From Fulvitalea axinellae (lineage in GTDB: Bacteria > Bacteroidota > Bacteroidia > Cytophagales > Cyclobacteriaceae), in the NCBI RefSeq assembly GCF_036492835.1, contig NZ_AP025314.1, positions 3,700,010 to 3,764,009 on the forward strand: a stretch of DNA of 64,000 nucleotides, given 5' to 3'. Each line of letters opens with the position of its first letter. The stretch's first letter is position 1. This document shows, one piece after another, positions 44,012 through 54,082 of the stretch. Under the pieces are notes generated by a model. The model did no database searches. It was not told the origin of the DNA and was given only the letters and a program-made list of their open reading frames with translations. The position numbers and the translations under genes were made by a program.

Positions 44012-44097
44012 ATCAATTTTGTTTAAAACCGGACGCCTATTGCCAGCCGTTTCCGAAACGGATAAGCCCAGCGCCCGGGTCAAAAAATACAGAGCCA

Positions 44098-45612
44098 TCA
44101 GAGAGAGCGATCTTTGAGAAGTTCGTAAGCTTCCGAAACCGGCACGAATTCCAGCCTATCGAAAGAAATCCCGTACAGACCTTCCACCTCGTCGTATGGT
44201 TCAAGGGTAGTAATCTTCACCCTCTTCGAACCGAAAGCGTCAAACTTTAGTGTGGCTATCTTCTGCTTGTTCCAGTTTCCAGCGGTCCGGTATTGGGTTT
44301 TTATCCTTGTATCTCCGATATAAAAATCCAGCACACTGGTTTTTCTAGTTATAGGATACCAATAGAGGTCGTAAGTGCCCGCGATCAGGCTTTCACAATC
44401 GAACCAAATCTCGAAAGGCTGATCACTTGTGACTTCTATGGATTCCTGATCTCCGTTTTTGCCATATTCGGGAATAAATTCTTCCAGACTGGTCATCATA
44501 TTCACGGATTCGCCTTGGAAATCCAGCTCATCGCCCATAATGTCCGAGGCCAACAAACCGAGGGAGTTCCATTCGTAAAGCAAGCCGTTACTAAGCTCAT
44601 AGTACTTGCCGGCGTCTTCCGGGCTGATTTCCACCGCCCTGAGGTTGCTCATCAGGATTGTGTCAGGCATATCTTCGGCCAAAGCCTCGCCTTGCCACAG
44701 CACTGAGTTCTTGATTACCTCCAAGGCCAGCTGTTTCCGAGGCACATACTCGTGCTTTAGCGTTCCATCCTTTTTATCGGTGTAATACCTTTTCTTCAGT
44801 TGCTCGTCGTACTCTTCAGGAAGATTGGTTTCGGCTTCGTAATAACGGAGTTTCATCCTTTGATAAGTGGCCTCGATGGCCTGGTCGGAAAGCATCAGGC
44901 AGGTTTCCGTGGAATCCTCTTCAGACAAATCCCCGTAAGCCTGAAAGAATACGTTTTCCGGCTTAAAGACAGGGTCATAAATCGGAAAGCCCAGACTGTC
45001 CCTTCCCACTTCTATACTTTTTTCCAGATCAAGCACCCAGTCGAAAAGCTGGACATGCTCTTTGAACGCCGAGAAAGTCTCGTCGGCCAAAACCACCTGC
45101 TCGTAGATATTCCGCTTAGGCAAAAGGACGTTTCCGACCTCGTGCACCACGCCGTTCGCGCAAACGATGTCCGGCACGGTGATATCCGTATCGCGGTTGG
45201 CCAAAACCTCCGTTCCGCTTTTGCTAACCCGTACGTTCTTCGACATGTAAGACTTCATCCTGGCGGGTTTGTCCTCCATCACGTTCTGTACGTACAGCGA
45301 CATGTTTCCGGCATGGTAAGCCAACACGTTGCGGACCGAGTCTTCGGAATAGCCCTCGAACGACGGCATATCCTCGTTGCGTACCGCGAAAAGCGTATTT
45401 GAAGCCCCGTTGTCGAGTGCCGGCTTGAGGTCGTATTTCTCAAGCATAGCTACAAACTGGCTGTATTCCGGCTTGCCTTTGACGTATGACCATACGGAGC
45501 CGTCGTATGTGTAAGTCTGCGAATTCTTGTAATGGTCGTCCCATTCGTCGCCACAAGAGGATATCAGGGTGGCGAGAAGCAAGACGCAACTATATAAAAG
45601 TCTGTTTTTCAT
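44098..45612 (-). CDS. Fasciclin-domain lipoprotein (504 residues)
   Basis: A lipoprotein with Cys20 (LISSC). It contains a fasciclin (FAS1) domain at about 38-165: YSQFVAMLEKYDLKPALDNG opens it, NTLFAVRNEDMPSF is the first FAS1 box, and CANGVVHEVGNVLLP the second. A second, diverged FAS1-like opening (NIYEQVVLADETFSAFKEHV) follows. The C-terminal 110 residues form a beta-sandwich (GTYDLYWYPITRKTSVLDFYI, VEGLYGISFDRLEF) that may bind sugar. FAS1 domains mediate adhesion to matrix or proteins. It is 86 bases upstream of the second SusC gene and 28 behind the next fasciclin gene. Confidence 0.85.
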   Translation of the reverse strand: MKNRLLYSCVLLLATLISSCGDEWDDHYKNSQTYTYDGSVWSYVKGKPEYSQFVAMLEKYDLKPALDNGASNTLFAVRNEDMPSFEGYSEDSVRNVLAYHAGNMSLYVQNVMEDKPARMKSYMSKNVRVSKSGTEVLANRDTDITVPDIVCANGVVHEVGNVLLPKRNIYEQVVLADETFSAFKEHVQLFDWVLDLEKSIEVGRDSLGFPIYDPVFKPENVFFQAYGDLSEEDSTETCLMLSDQAIEATYQRMKLRYYEAETNLPEEYDEQLKKRYYTDKKDGTLKHEYVPRKQLALEVIKNSVLWQGEALAEDMPDTILMSNLRAVEISPEDAGKYYELSNGLLYEWNSLGLLASDIMGDELDFQGESVNMMTSLEEFIPEYGKNGDQESIEVTSDQPFEIWFDCESLIAGTYDLYWYPITRKTSVLDFYIGDTRIKTQYRTAGNWNKQKIATLKFDAFGSKRVKITTLEPYDEVEGLYGISFDRLEFVPVSEAYELLKDRSL

Positions 45613-45640
45613 ATCCTATTGATTATTTTCAGACCACTTT

Positions 45641-47107
45641 TTAGTTTCTCACGGGAGAGAAGGTGATGCATCCCAAACCGAATCTGCCCGGACGGAATGT
45701 CTCAAGCCTGATCAGGTGCGTACCGTTCTCGTGAAAGGTGAAAGTTCCCATAGAATACTGTCCGCCCCGCGGATCGTAGATTCCGGCGTATTCGCCGTCG
45801 ATATAAACCCTGTACGAGCCCGAAATCCAGTTATTCGTTCTGCCATTGATGGAGTATGTTCCTTTGGCTATCGGGATGGTGGTGTAGTTGAACCAGCCTC
45901 TGGCCTTTGAGGCCGAAAGCATTCCGTATTTTCCACAGGTAGTCATACGGATGGTCAGGGTACTCCAGTCGCCACCGGCTTCCCAGCGAGCCACGTCGTC
46001 AGCGTCCACTCCACGCGATTCCTTGTCCAAGCCTTCCATCCATTTCAGCTCGGGTTGGTCAAGCACATAGTCCACCACTTCTATAGCCCTGGATTCGGAC
46101 GGCGTCATGACATCCACCAACTCGTGGATCACGCCGTTGGTGGCTTGGTAATTCAGCTTGGCCGGCTCTTCGAAAGTGTTGAACTCCGTCAGCTCCCCGA
46201 ACTCGTTGAACTGGGGATTGATCTTGAATCCGTCCTCCACGTCCACGTTCAACATATCGCCGTTTATAGCCGAGTAGTTGAAGGTTTTGAAATTCGAAGT
46301 ATAATAAGAGCCCAACAGGCAATGGTAAGCCACAAAGCGGTTAAAGCCGTTTTCGCGGGAAGTGTAGTCGTCGGATTCGGTGTAAAGCGCCGCCAGTTCC
46401 TCGGCCGAACCGATTCCTTTGGCGTTCAGCAACTCGTCCGACTCAAGCAAAACCGTAAAATTGCATTCGCTTCCGTTTTCGTCCACCACCTTTTTCAGTT
46501 CCTCGCTCCAGCCCGTCAGCTCCAGGGCGTCGGCGAATACGTTGAAATTCCCGTTCTCTCGAATCACTTCGAAAGTGTTGCGGGTTATCGGCAACAGCAC
46601 CTTGTCTAGCGTATGCACCACACCGTTCGAACATTCGGTATCACGGCTTTTGATCACCGCCCGCTTATTTACAAGGATGTTGTTCAGGCCACCTCCCCTG
46701 AAATCGAGGGAAACGAAATTGCCGGCGAAAGTGGAGTCGGCCACGGTGCCCGGCACCATATCGTTGGCGACGTATTTTCCCGTAAGGAAATGGCTCCTGA
46801 CCAAAAGGCCCACGTAGTCTTTTTCCATACTTTCGGGATTTCTTCCTTCCAAGAATTCCTTAACGGCCTCGTTGTCGGGCAAGAACGCCGTAAAAGCGCC
46901 CCGGGCGTTAAGGATTCCGTACAGGCCACTGATATCGAGCAGTTTTTCGAATTCCGAATACTGGTCGGGATTCGCCCTAATGTACTCCACAAGAGTCTGC
47001 TCTTCGGCTGTTTTTATTTTTCCAACCTCGTTGTCTTCCTCGCATGACTGAATGACCAGCAACAGAGGCAAAACAAGGAACAGGTATTTGATTCCGTTAA
47101 ACTTCAT
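45641..47107 (-). CDS. Fasciclin-domain lipoprotein (488 residues)
   Basis: The lipoprotein has Cys22 (VIQSC). Two FAS1 domains are visible: the first at about 35-155 with YSEFEKLLDISGLYGILN, GAFTAFLPDNEAVKEFL and CSNGVVHTLDKVLLP; the second at about 160-345 with FNVFADALELTGWSEELKKV, CNFTVLLESDELLN and ATNGVIHELVDVM. A C-terminal beta-sandwich of about 110 residues (GTYSINGRTNNWISGSYRVY, HLIRLETFRPGRFG) looks like the same type of module as in its neighbour. It lies 10 bases after a SusD gene and 28 before the next fasciclin gene, in one apparent operon. Confidence 0.88.
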   Translation of the reverse strand: MKFNGIKYLFLVLPLLLVIQSCEEDNEVGKIKTAEEQTLVEYIRANPDQYSEFEKLLDISGLYGILNARGAFTAFLPDNEAVKEFLEGRNPESMEKDYVGLLVRSHFLTGKYVANDMVPGTVADSTFAGNFVSLDFRGGGLNNILVNKRAVIKSRDTECSNGVVHTLDKVLLPITRNTFEVIRENGNFNVFADALELTGWSEELKKVVDENGSECNFTVLLESDELLNAKGIGSAEELAALYTESDDYTSRENGFNRFVAYHCLLGSYYTSNFKTFNYSAINGDMLNVDVEDGFKINPQFNEFGELTEFNTFEEPAKLNYQATNGVIHELVDVMTPSESRAIEVVDYVLDQPELKWMEGLDKESRGVDADDVARWEAGGDWSTLTIRMTTCGKYGMLSASKARGWFNYTTIPIAKGTYSINGRTNNWISGSYRVYIDGEYAGIYDPRGGQYSMGTFTFHENGTHLIRLETFRPGRFGLGCITFSPVRN

Positions 47108-47117
47108 ATGCCCGGGT

Positions 47118-48560
47118 TTAATAGTCGTAATATGGATTCTGGACCAGTTTCGAGTTTGCGCGAAGCTCGTCTATGTGTATCGGTAGGTAGTAGCTCATCG
47201 GGTCAGAGAGCTTACTTTCCCAAAGCGACCTTTCGGCCGACGGCGCTTGTGACGCTAGCAATTTGATAAGCACGTCCTTCCGCTCGTAATTGTTGCGCTT
47301 GGCCAAACGCAGGATATCGAACCAACGCTTACCCTCAAAAGCGAACTCGCGGGCGCGCTCCTTGAGGATCACGTCCTCGGCCAAAAAGCGGTCGGTAGGC
47401 AGAAGCGTGGATTCGCCCTCGGCGCGTTTGACCACTTGGAGCAAAAGCTCTTGGGCCTTGAGATACTGCTGTTTCTGCACCAAGGCTTCGGCTTTCATCA
47501 ACAGGATATCGGCGTAACGATAGATCACCCAGTTCGCGTCGGGTATGCGAACGTTTTCAACATCGTCTTTGGTTTGGGCCAAAAATTTCCACACAAACAT
47601 GTCCTCCTCTCGGTAAGTGGCTCCCGCTCCCCTGATATCGCCTTCAGGATAGAAGTCCTGCACACTTTCGTCAGCAATAAAGTATGGAGTCCCTTTATTA
47701 TAGAGAAAAGCGTCAATCCCGGCGTTTAACTGCCCGAAACGTGATTCGAACTGGAGTTCGAAAATGGATTCGCTAAGGTTTCCTTTAATGAAATTGTCCA
47801 TCCACAAAGATTGGGACATCAGCGTATGCACCGAACGGCCGATAATCTTGTCGCACATCACGATGCAATCGTCGTAACGCTCGGACCAGAGGTAAACATC
47901 GGCCAAAAGAGCCTGTATAGCGGCTCTGGAGCCACGGCCCTTGTTCAACGCCAACGATCCGAAATCGGACTTGGCGGTACGCTCGGCCAATTTCAGGTCC
48001 TCGATTATCCGGTTCAGAATCTCAGTTTCCTTGCTTTTCGGAATATGGAATTCCACATTATCCGAATCGGAAGGTTCCAGAATCAGGGGAACTTCGTGGA
48101 AAGTCCTGAGCAGATAAAAATATCCGAGGGCCCGGGCGAAATACGCTTCGGCCAAATACCCGTCAAGCTCTTCTTTGGTGAAAGAAAAGTCGATATCGCG
48201 AGCGCCGGGAGCGTATTTGAGCACCGTATTGGCATAATTGATCATCCGGTACATCTCTCCCCACTTCAGGTGGGTGTTCGTGTCCAGAATCCTGAGGTCC
48301 ATGATGTCTTGGGAATCCCCCGCTTCCAGGCCCTCGCCACCGGCTAGCATATCGGCGCGGAGTTCGCCCCAGATAAACACCTTGTTCACCGATTTCCTCA
48401 TCTCCACGAAAATGGTGTTGACACTGGCCTCCACGTCCTCTTTCGATTGCCAGAAAGACTCTTTGGTTATATTATTCTCTGGCTCAATCTGCAACCAATC
48501 CGAACAGCCGAAAACCGACACGGAAGCCACAACTAGCAGGAGAAGTTTGATTTTCTTCAT
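47118..48560 (-). CDS. SusD/RagB family lipoprotein (third pair)
   Basis: A 480-residue SusD-like lipoprotein with Cys19 (SVFGC) followed by SDWLQIEPENN. Family helices are seen in YRMINYANTVLKYAP, AYFARALGYFYLLRTFHEVPL (in segments), YRYADILLMKAEALVQKQQY and LKERAREFAFEGKRWFDILRLAK (in segments). I chose ATG 48560; an ATG three codons earlier also gives a signal peptide, while the longer frame to 48647 overlaps the SusC gene. It lies 31 bases downstream of that SusC. Confidence 0.92.
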   Translation of the reverse strand: MKKIKLLLLVVASVSVFGCSDWLQIEPENNITKESFWQSKEDVEASVNTIFVEMRKSVNKVFIWGELRADMLAGGEGLEAGDSQDIMDLRILDTNTHLKWGEMYRMINYANTVLKYAPGARDIDFSFTKEELDGYLAEAYFARALGYFYLLRTFHEVPLILEPSDSDNVEFHIPKSKETEILNRIIEDLKLAERTAKSDFGSLALNKGRGSRAAIQALLADVYLWSERYDDCIVMCDKIIGRSVHTLMSQSLWMDNFIKGNLSESIFELQFESRFGQLNAGIDAFLYNKGTPYFIADESVQDFYPEGDIRGAGATYREEDMFVWKFLAQTKDDVENVRIPDANWVIYRYADILLMKAEALVQKQQYLKAQELLLQVVKRAEGESTLLPTDRFLAEDVILKERAREFAFEGKRWFDILRLAKRNNYERKDVLIKLLASQAPSAERSLWESKLSDPMSYYLPIHIDELRANSKLVQNPYYDY

Positions 48561-48591
48561 AATTGCCATCTTTAGAAATTCGAAAAAATCC

Positions 48592-51500
48592 CTAGAACGT
48601 AGCCGACAAGCCGAACACGAACGACCTGCTTGGCGGTGTCTGGTCATTATCTACGCCCATAAAGAATGGGTCGGAACCGAAACTCACCTCGGGGTCTTGC
48701 CCGGAGTAGTTGGTGAAAGTATAAAGGTTGTACGCCGTAGCGAAGGCGCTCAGGGCCGAAAGATGTAGGCGCTTGAGAAACTTCTGGTCAAAACGGTAGC
48801 TAAGCGAAACGTTTTTCCAGCGCAAGAAGCTTCCGTCCTCCACAAAGCGGTCGGAGCCCAAGGTGTTGAAGTTCGTTCCGTAGATCGTTCTCGGAATATC
48901 GGTTTCGTCGCCGGGTCTTCTCCACCTTCTTAGCGTAGCCACACTCTGGTTGTTTGTGGACGACATGCTTTCGGTGGAGATCCGGTTTCCGTTTACGATA
49001 TCGAAACCCGAACGGAAGTGGAAAGAGGAACTCAACGCGAAGTTCATATAGCGGACTTGAAACCTGAAACCGCCTGAAAAGTCAGGGTTACTGCTTCCCA
49101 GATACACGATGTCATTTTCGTCGATATAACCGTCTTTGTTAACGTCCTCGTAGCGGGCGTCGCCCTCCACGAAAGTGTAGTTGGCCGTTCCGCCCATCTT
49201 CATCGTCAGGTAATCGTATTGTCCCGTATAATCCGGAATAGGATTTCCGTCACGGTCTCTCGCGATTGTAGCGTCCTTGTCCTCATAAACACCGAGGCTT
49301 CTGTAGCCGTAAAAACCGCCGATCGGGTTTCCGATTTCCACCCTGCGGGAATATTCCCCGTTCTTGAAGACATTACCCGCCTCAAGGCTATAATTATCAG
49401 GCAAAGCAAGAACCTTATTGATGTTCTTACTGATGTTAAAAGTGAAATTGACATTCAAATCCTTAGGATCTTCGGCCTTAATTGGCGTAGCGCTAAGCGA
49501 GAACTCGATACCCTTGTTGAGCATGGCGCCCGCATTTTGGCGGTATTGGTCATACTTCGTATCTTTTCCAAAACCCGAACTGGCCGGCAAGCCTACGTTC
49601 CAAAACAAATCCTCGGACTTGTTTCTGTAATATTCAAGCTGAACGTTGACCCTGTTCTCGAAGGCCGCCGCGGTCAAAGCCACGTTCCAAGCCGTTTTCG
49701 TTTCCCAAGCCAAGTTTCTAAGCTGAATATTCGACGAGTAGATGGCCGGTTCCGTCAGGTAGCGCGCTCCTGCCTTGTAGTTGGCGTATCTTCCGCTTCC
49801 GTTCGGCGCCGTTCCGTTCACTCCAAAACTTCCCGTCAGTTTCAATTCATCGAGTTGCTTTACGTTACGCAGGAAATTCTCGTTCATCAATCGCCAAGCC
49901 ACCCCGACAAACGGAAAGGCTCCCCAGCGGGTGTCTTCGCCAAAATTTGAACTGGCGTCAATACGCAAACCGCCCGAGACCATATACCTGTCGTCGTACT
50001 TGTAGTATGTGGAAACCAATCCGCCAAGGTCTCTGCGCGTATTCGTACTGGAACTCACTTTACGACTGGAACCGTCCGTGCCCGGATTGGAGATTCCTTC
50101 GAACGGCAAGTTGCCCGTAGACGTGGAGAACCCCGACGAGCTTGTTTCGGCGGACTCCCAACGCACACGGGTAGAGAAATCATGCTTCTCGCCCCAATCC
50201 GGCGTATACGAAACAGTGGTGTAGGTACGGGCCGTAAAAGCGCTTCCCGAACTACCGACAACCCTGTTCTTGCTGACATGGTTCCAACCGCCCTCGTTAG
50301 CGGCGGCGGATGAGAGTAACTGCTCGCGCTTACTTCCCGAAACGTCGAAAGAAACGATCCCCTGCACCATCAAATCGTCGAGAAGGAAATACGTCAACCT
50401 GAAGTTGGTTCGCAGTCGGTCATTGAGGCTGTTATTGAACGACTCGTTGGCCATGGCTACCGGGTTATACATCGGCACCTCCACTTCATCCCCGTCGATT
50501 GTTGTCTTGAAAGTCTGGTATGGATCTCGCCAGTCATCGTTAAAGTATTCGCCTGTTCTCATGCCCTCGGCGTCGTATTCGTAAACGCTCATATTCGGCA
50601 TTTTTCTGTAAGCAATGCTTCGCAAGTTGCTGTAATACGGCGCGTCCGAATCGGAACGGGTATATGAGATGTCTGTATTGAATTTCAAACGGGTTGAGAT
50701 GGTATAGTCGAGTTTGGCGCCAACCGTCAAACGGTCAAAATTGGTTCCCATCGTAGTTCCGTCATTCTTACCGTACCCAACCGACACCCTGTAAAGCACT
50801 TTCTCTCCACCGCCCGAAAGCGAGAAGTTGTGTTCCTGCGAGAACGCCACTTTCGTGATCTCGTCAAGCCAATCGGTGTCTTGGGCGTAGTTGTAGTATT
50901 GGTCCCAGCTTGTATCGTAGTTCAGTCCTCTGAAAGTGGTTCCGTGGATATTACCGTTGCGGTTAAAGTACATTTCCTTTTGCAAAGTCACGTACTCCGG
51001 GCCACTAAGCATCGGTACCGGATCCGGCTGTGTACTTATGGTTCCTTTTACGGAATAGGTAAGCCGTGGCTTTCCTCGCACACCTTTTTTGGTGATAACC
51101 TGCAACACGCCGTTTGCCGCCCTGGATCCCCACCGGGCCGCCGAGGCTGCGTCTTTCAACACCTCGATACTTTCGATATCTTCCGGCGCGATGGCCAAAA
51201 GGGCTCCAAAGTCACGGGCGTCGGCCGAGGCGAAATCGAAATCTTCCTGAATATCGGTTTCGAAAGGAATCCCGTCCACTACAATCAGCGGTTCCTGGTT
51301 GCCCAAAATCGTAGACGTTCCCCGGATACGGATCTGCATACCGGCGCCCGGATCACCCGAAACGGCCATGATATCCACTCCGCTGATTTGGCCCTGAAGC
51401 ATTTGATCTACAGATATAGCACCTAACTGTTCAAGTTCTGCCACTTTCACTTTCTGAATGGACATCGGCACGTCGCGCAATTTGATTCCGTCAGACGCCA

Positions 51501-51846
51501 CTTCGTCGGCTTCCACGGTCACAACTTCGAGCTGTGTCGTATTTTCCTTCAGACTAATATTCAACTCCGAGGTGGTTCCCACCTTTCGCTCTTCGGCGTT
51601 AAAGCCTACATAAGCGAAACGGATCGTGTTCGCTGGATTGATTTTAAGCATATAGAAGCCGTTGAAATCGGTAACCGTTCCGGATACGAAGCGTCCCTCA
51701 TGATCGACTTCGGTTATATTCACGCCGATCAACGGTTCAGCGTCGGCGTCGCTCTTGACATAGCCTTTCACTATCACCCGGTCCTGGGCCAAAGCCCCGG
51801 ACAATGACAGCAACCAGCATATCATCAAAAAATAAAAATTCCTCAT
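48592..51846 (-). CDS. SusC/RagA TonB-dependent transporter (third pair)
   Basis: The 1084-residue transporter starts with a signal peptide ending in GALAQ. The carboxypeptidase-regulatory-like domain is at about 22-100, followed by a VVTVEADEV stretch in place of the usual TonB-box text. The plug shows EPLIVVDGIPF and ASAARWGSRAANGVLQVITKKG, and the barrel ends in SFVFGLSATF. There is no STN domain. ATG 51846 is preferred over the ORF opening at 51882, which overlaps the fasciclin gene. It forms the third import pair with the SusD gene behind it. Confidence 0.94.
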   Translation of the reverse strand: MRNFYFLMICWLLSLSGALAQDRVIVKGYVKSDADAEPLIGVNITEVDHEGRFVSGTVTDFNGFYMLKINPANTIRFAYVGFNAEERKVGTTSELNISLKENTTQLEVVTVEADEVASDGIKLRDVPMSIQKVKVAELEQLGAISVDQMLQGQISGVDIMAVSGDPGAGMQIRIRGTSTILGNQEPLIVVDGIPFETDIQEDFDFASADARDFGALLAIAPEDIESIEVLKDAASAARWGSRAANGVLQVITKKGVRGKPRLTYSVKGTISTQPDPVPMLSGPEYVTLQKEMYFNRNGNIHGTTFRGLNYDTSWDQYYNYAQDTDWLDEITKVAFSQEHNFSLSGGGEKVLYRVSVGYGKNDGTTMGTNFDRLTVGAKLDYTISTRLKFNTDISYTRSDSDAPYYSNLRSIAYRKMPNMSVYEYDAEGMRTGEYFNDDWRDPYQTFKTTIDGDEVEVPMYNPVAMANESFNNSLNDRLRTNFRLTYFLLDDLMVQGIVSFDVSGSKREQLLSSAAANEGGWNHVSKNRVVGSSGSAFTARTYTTVSYTPDWGEKHDFSTRVRWESAETSSSGFSTSTGNLPFEGISNPGTDGSSRKVSSSTNTRRDLGGLVSTYYKYDDRYMVSGGLRIDASSNFGEDTRWGAFPFVGVAWRLMNENFLRNVKQLDELKLTGSFGVNGTAPNGSGRYANYKAGARYLTEPAIYSSNIQLRNLAWETKTAWNVALTAAAFENRVNVQLEYYRNKSEDLFWNVGLPASSGFGKDTKYDQYRQNAGAMLNKGIEFSLSATPIKAEDPKDLNVNFTFNISKNINKVLALPDNYSLEAGNVFKNGEYSRRVEIGNPIGGFYGYRSLGVYEDKDATIARDRDGNPIPDYTGQYDYLTMKMGGTANYTFVEGDARYEDVNKDGYIDENDIVYLGSSNPDFSGGFRFQVRYMNFALSSSFHFRSGFDIVNGNRISTESMSSTNNQSVATLRRWRRPGDETDIPRTIYGTNFNTLGSDRFVEDGSFLRWKNVSLSYRFDQKFLKRLHLSALSAFATAYNLYTFTNYSGQDPEVSFGSDPFFMGVDNDQTPPSRSFVFGLSATF

Positions 51847-51856
51847 AAGTGGATGA

Positions 51857-54082
51857 TTAGTTTTCGGGTAACAATACATCATCGATTAGGTGGATCGCCG
51901 CCGACTTCGCAATAATGTCGCTACTCGATCCCGGGATCATTTTCACCTCAACGCTTTCGCCTCCCACTCCCACTATCCTTATGTCGCGCTGGGCGTTGGT
52001 AATATCCAAAGGCACAAAATTCCCTTTGCTGTCTTTGGCTTTGGTCACGAATTTTCCGCTTTTCTGACCGTCGGAATAAATTCGCTCCTCCGTAATGATA
52101 TGCAGGTAGAGAAAGTTCTTAAACTTGGCTTCGTCCTCAACGCTTCCGTCCGTGGCCAAGCCGGGTATCTTTCCAGCTAAAAGCGCCTCGTTAATAGCGT
52201 CGTTAGTCGGTACCAGCAACGTAATTTCTCCGGAAGGAACACTAATCTCAGCCTTGTTAAACAAATCCCTAAAGGCGTTATACGCCACAAGGCCATCTTC
52301 CGGAACGCTAGATTTCGGCTTGCCTTTCACATAATCGTTTGCTGTCAACGTAGCCGGTAATATCGGTGCGCTAAGCTTATGCGCCACGCCATTATTACCT
52401 TCGGCATCAGATTCCAAAACCTCGATCGAAGTGTTTTGCTCGAAGTTTCCGCCTCCGTACACAGTCCCGTTTTCCACGCAAACAAACTCGCCTTTGACAG
52501 TTTCGAGGAAACGTCTGCCCTGTACGTCCGCAAGCGCTTCGCCGTCAACCAGGTGCGAATTAATAAGATCGTTGATAAACGACGTGGAAGCCAGCTCCAC
52601 TTGCCCGTTACCGTCTAGCTTTGTCAGCACTTCACGCAGTTCGTCATATTCCAATCCGTATTCGAAATTCAGACCTTGGTCAGAAACAGGGAAAAACGTC
52701 AGCTCGGAATCGCTGTTGGAAAGCAACTGCTTCACTTGGGCGTTTTCGACAAACATTTTCAGCAAAAGGCCGTATTCCGGATCGAAAATAATGGACGAAG
52801 CCACCGATTTGTAAATATTGGGTTCCAACACTTTATTGATTCCGTAAAACACCCCGTTGTTGGCGAAAGTCGCCATCACCACGTCCCGGTCCTTGTCCAA
52901 AGACATAGGTTCGTTCAATCCGGTAAGGCCATTCGACAAATCGCTCGGACGGGCCCAAGTTACCTCTAGAAAAGCCATATGGTTTCCCACCAGATACGCC
53001 AAAGCTTCCAAAGGCACATCGTCCATTGACTCGTAACGGCCGTTCAGGAACGTCTGGTCCAAATAAGTTTGTAAGACATCGTTTGTAGGAATATAAGTCG
53101 ACAATGCCGTATTCTCTCCCTGATGCAAATTCGTCCCCGTACGGTTTGACACCAGGTCCTGAGCGATACTCGTATTCGCCTGATTACAGCTTCCTTCCAG
53201 TTTTGGATAATACTTGACATACACCGAATCGCGATAACCGAGATTATTGAGCGGTTGTCTTTCGGTGCCGGCCAGAGAAAATCCGTATTCCGCAAAACGA
53301 TCACACAAACTACGGAACAGGCTGAATTTGTCAGGCATATCCGCCATCAACAAATCGATGTTTTTCAACGGCGGCACCACCCTGTCCAGTTCATGCAAAA
53401 TACCGTTACTGGCCGGAATATCCGGATTCACGATCCTTGCCCGGTGAATATTCTGGCTCGAATAATTACTGCCGTCTTGGTAAAGGAAAGGGTAATCCTC
53501 CGGCGTACTTAAGCCACAGTAAAAGTGTTCCGTCATTACGGGCAAAAACTTATAGGACTGCCAAACCCTATAGTTCCGTCCGTCCTTAAGCGAAGTTTCC
53601 ACAACCGTAGGAGCGCTGTAAACAGTAGGACGCTTAAAGCCCCAAAGCCCCGCACTGTGCGGACCTTTTTCGTCTTCGTCAGACCAATTGCTCATATGCA
53701 CTTTCAGCAACTTGTCCCAAGTCAGGGCATTGCGCGTAATGTGCCCTTCGATTATTCCGCGAAGCTCCTCTTCCTGAAGTTCGGCCAATCCGCCGATTCC
53801 CCTTTCCTTGAAATACAGCTCAAAAGCCTCGTCGTTCGGCGGAAAAAGCGTGTACGAACTACTCGCCAACCGATAGCGTATACCTTCGTTTTCGGTAAAG
53901 CCGTCATACTCGTCCAGTTTGTCCATCCCGCTGAGGAAATGCGTAAAGTTCCCCCGGGCCTCCATTACCTGGACCACAGTACCGTACTCCCCTTCCGGTA
54001 TATCATAATGCTCGCTCTCATTACAGGCAGCAAAGAAAAAACAGCCGATGAGAAATAAATAACACAGTCGTTTTGTTGTCAT
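51857..54082 (-). CDS. Multi-domain fasciclin lipoprotein (741 residues)
   Basis: First gene of the large surface-protein locus. The lipoprotein has Cys20 (FFAAC). At least four FAS1-type units can be read: one at about 33-235 (FTHFLSGMDKLDEYDGF, SYTLFPPNDEAFELYF, ASNGILHELDRVVPP), one at about 240-425 (KFSLFRSLCDRFAEYGF, ALSTYIPTNDVLQTYL), one at about 430-590 (GLLLKMFVENAQVKQLL, ELTFFPVSDQGLNFE, GNNGVAHKLSAPILP) and one at about 600-740 (AYNAFRDLFNKAEI, EITLLVPTNDAINEAL, SAAIHLIDDVLLPEN). Such tandem FAS1 proteins are adhesins. It is 10 bases upstream of the third SusC gene. TTG 54088 is an unlikely alternative start. Confidence 0.88.
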   Translation of the reverse strand: MTTKRLCYLFLIGCFFFAACNESEHYDIPEGEYGTVVQVMEARGNFTHFLSGMDKLDEYDGFTENEGIRYRLASSSYTLFPPNDEAFELYFKERGIGGLAELQEEELRGIIEGHITRNALTWDKLLKVHMSNWSDEDEKGPHSAGLWGFKRPTVYSAPTVVETSLKDGRNYRVWQSYKFLPVMTEHFYCGLSTPEDYPFLYQDGSNYSSQNIHRARIVNPDIPASNGILHELDRVVPPLKNIDLLMADMPDKFSLFRSLCDRFAEYGFSLAGTERQPLNNLGYRDSVYVKYYPKLEGSCNQANTSIAQDLVSNRTGTNLHQGENTALSTYIPTNDVLQTYLDQTFLNGRYESMDDVPLEALAYLVGNHMAFLEVTWARPSDLSNGLTGLNEPMSLDKDRDVVMATFANNGVFYGINKVLEPNIYKSVASSIIFDPEYGLLLKMFVENAQVKQLLSNSDSELTFFPVSDQGLNFEYGLEYDELREVLTKLDGNGQVELASTSFINDLINSHLVDGEALADVQGRRFLETVKGEFVCVENGTVYGGGNFEQNTSIEVLESDAEGNNGVAHKLSAPILPATLTANDYVKGKPKSSVPEDGLVAYNAFRDLFNKAEISVPSGEITLLVPTNDAINEALLAGKIPGLATDGSVEDEAKFKNFLYLHIITEERIYSDGQKSGKFVTKAKDSKGNFVPLDITNAQRDIRIVGVGGESVEVKMIPGSSSDIIAKSAAIHLIDDVLLPEN

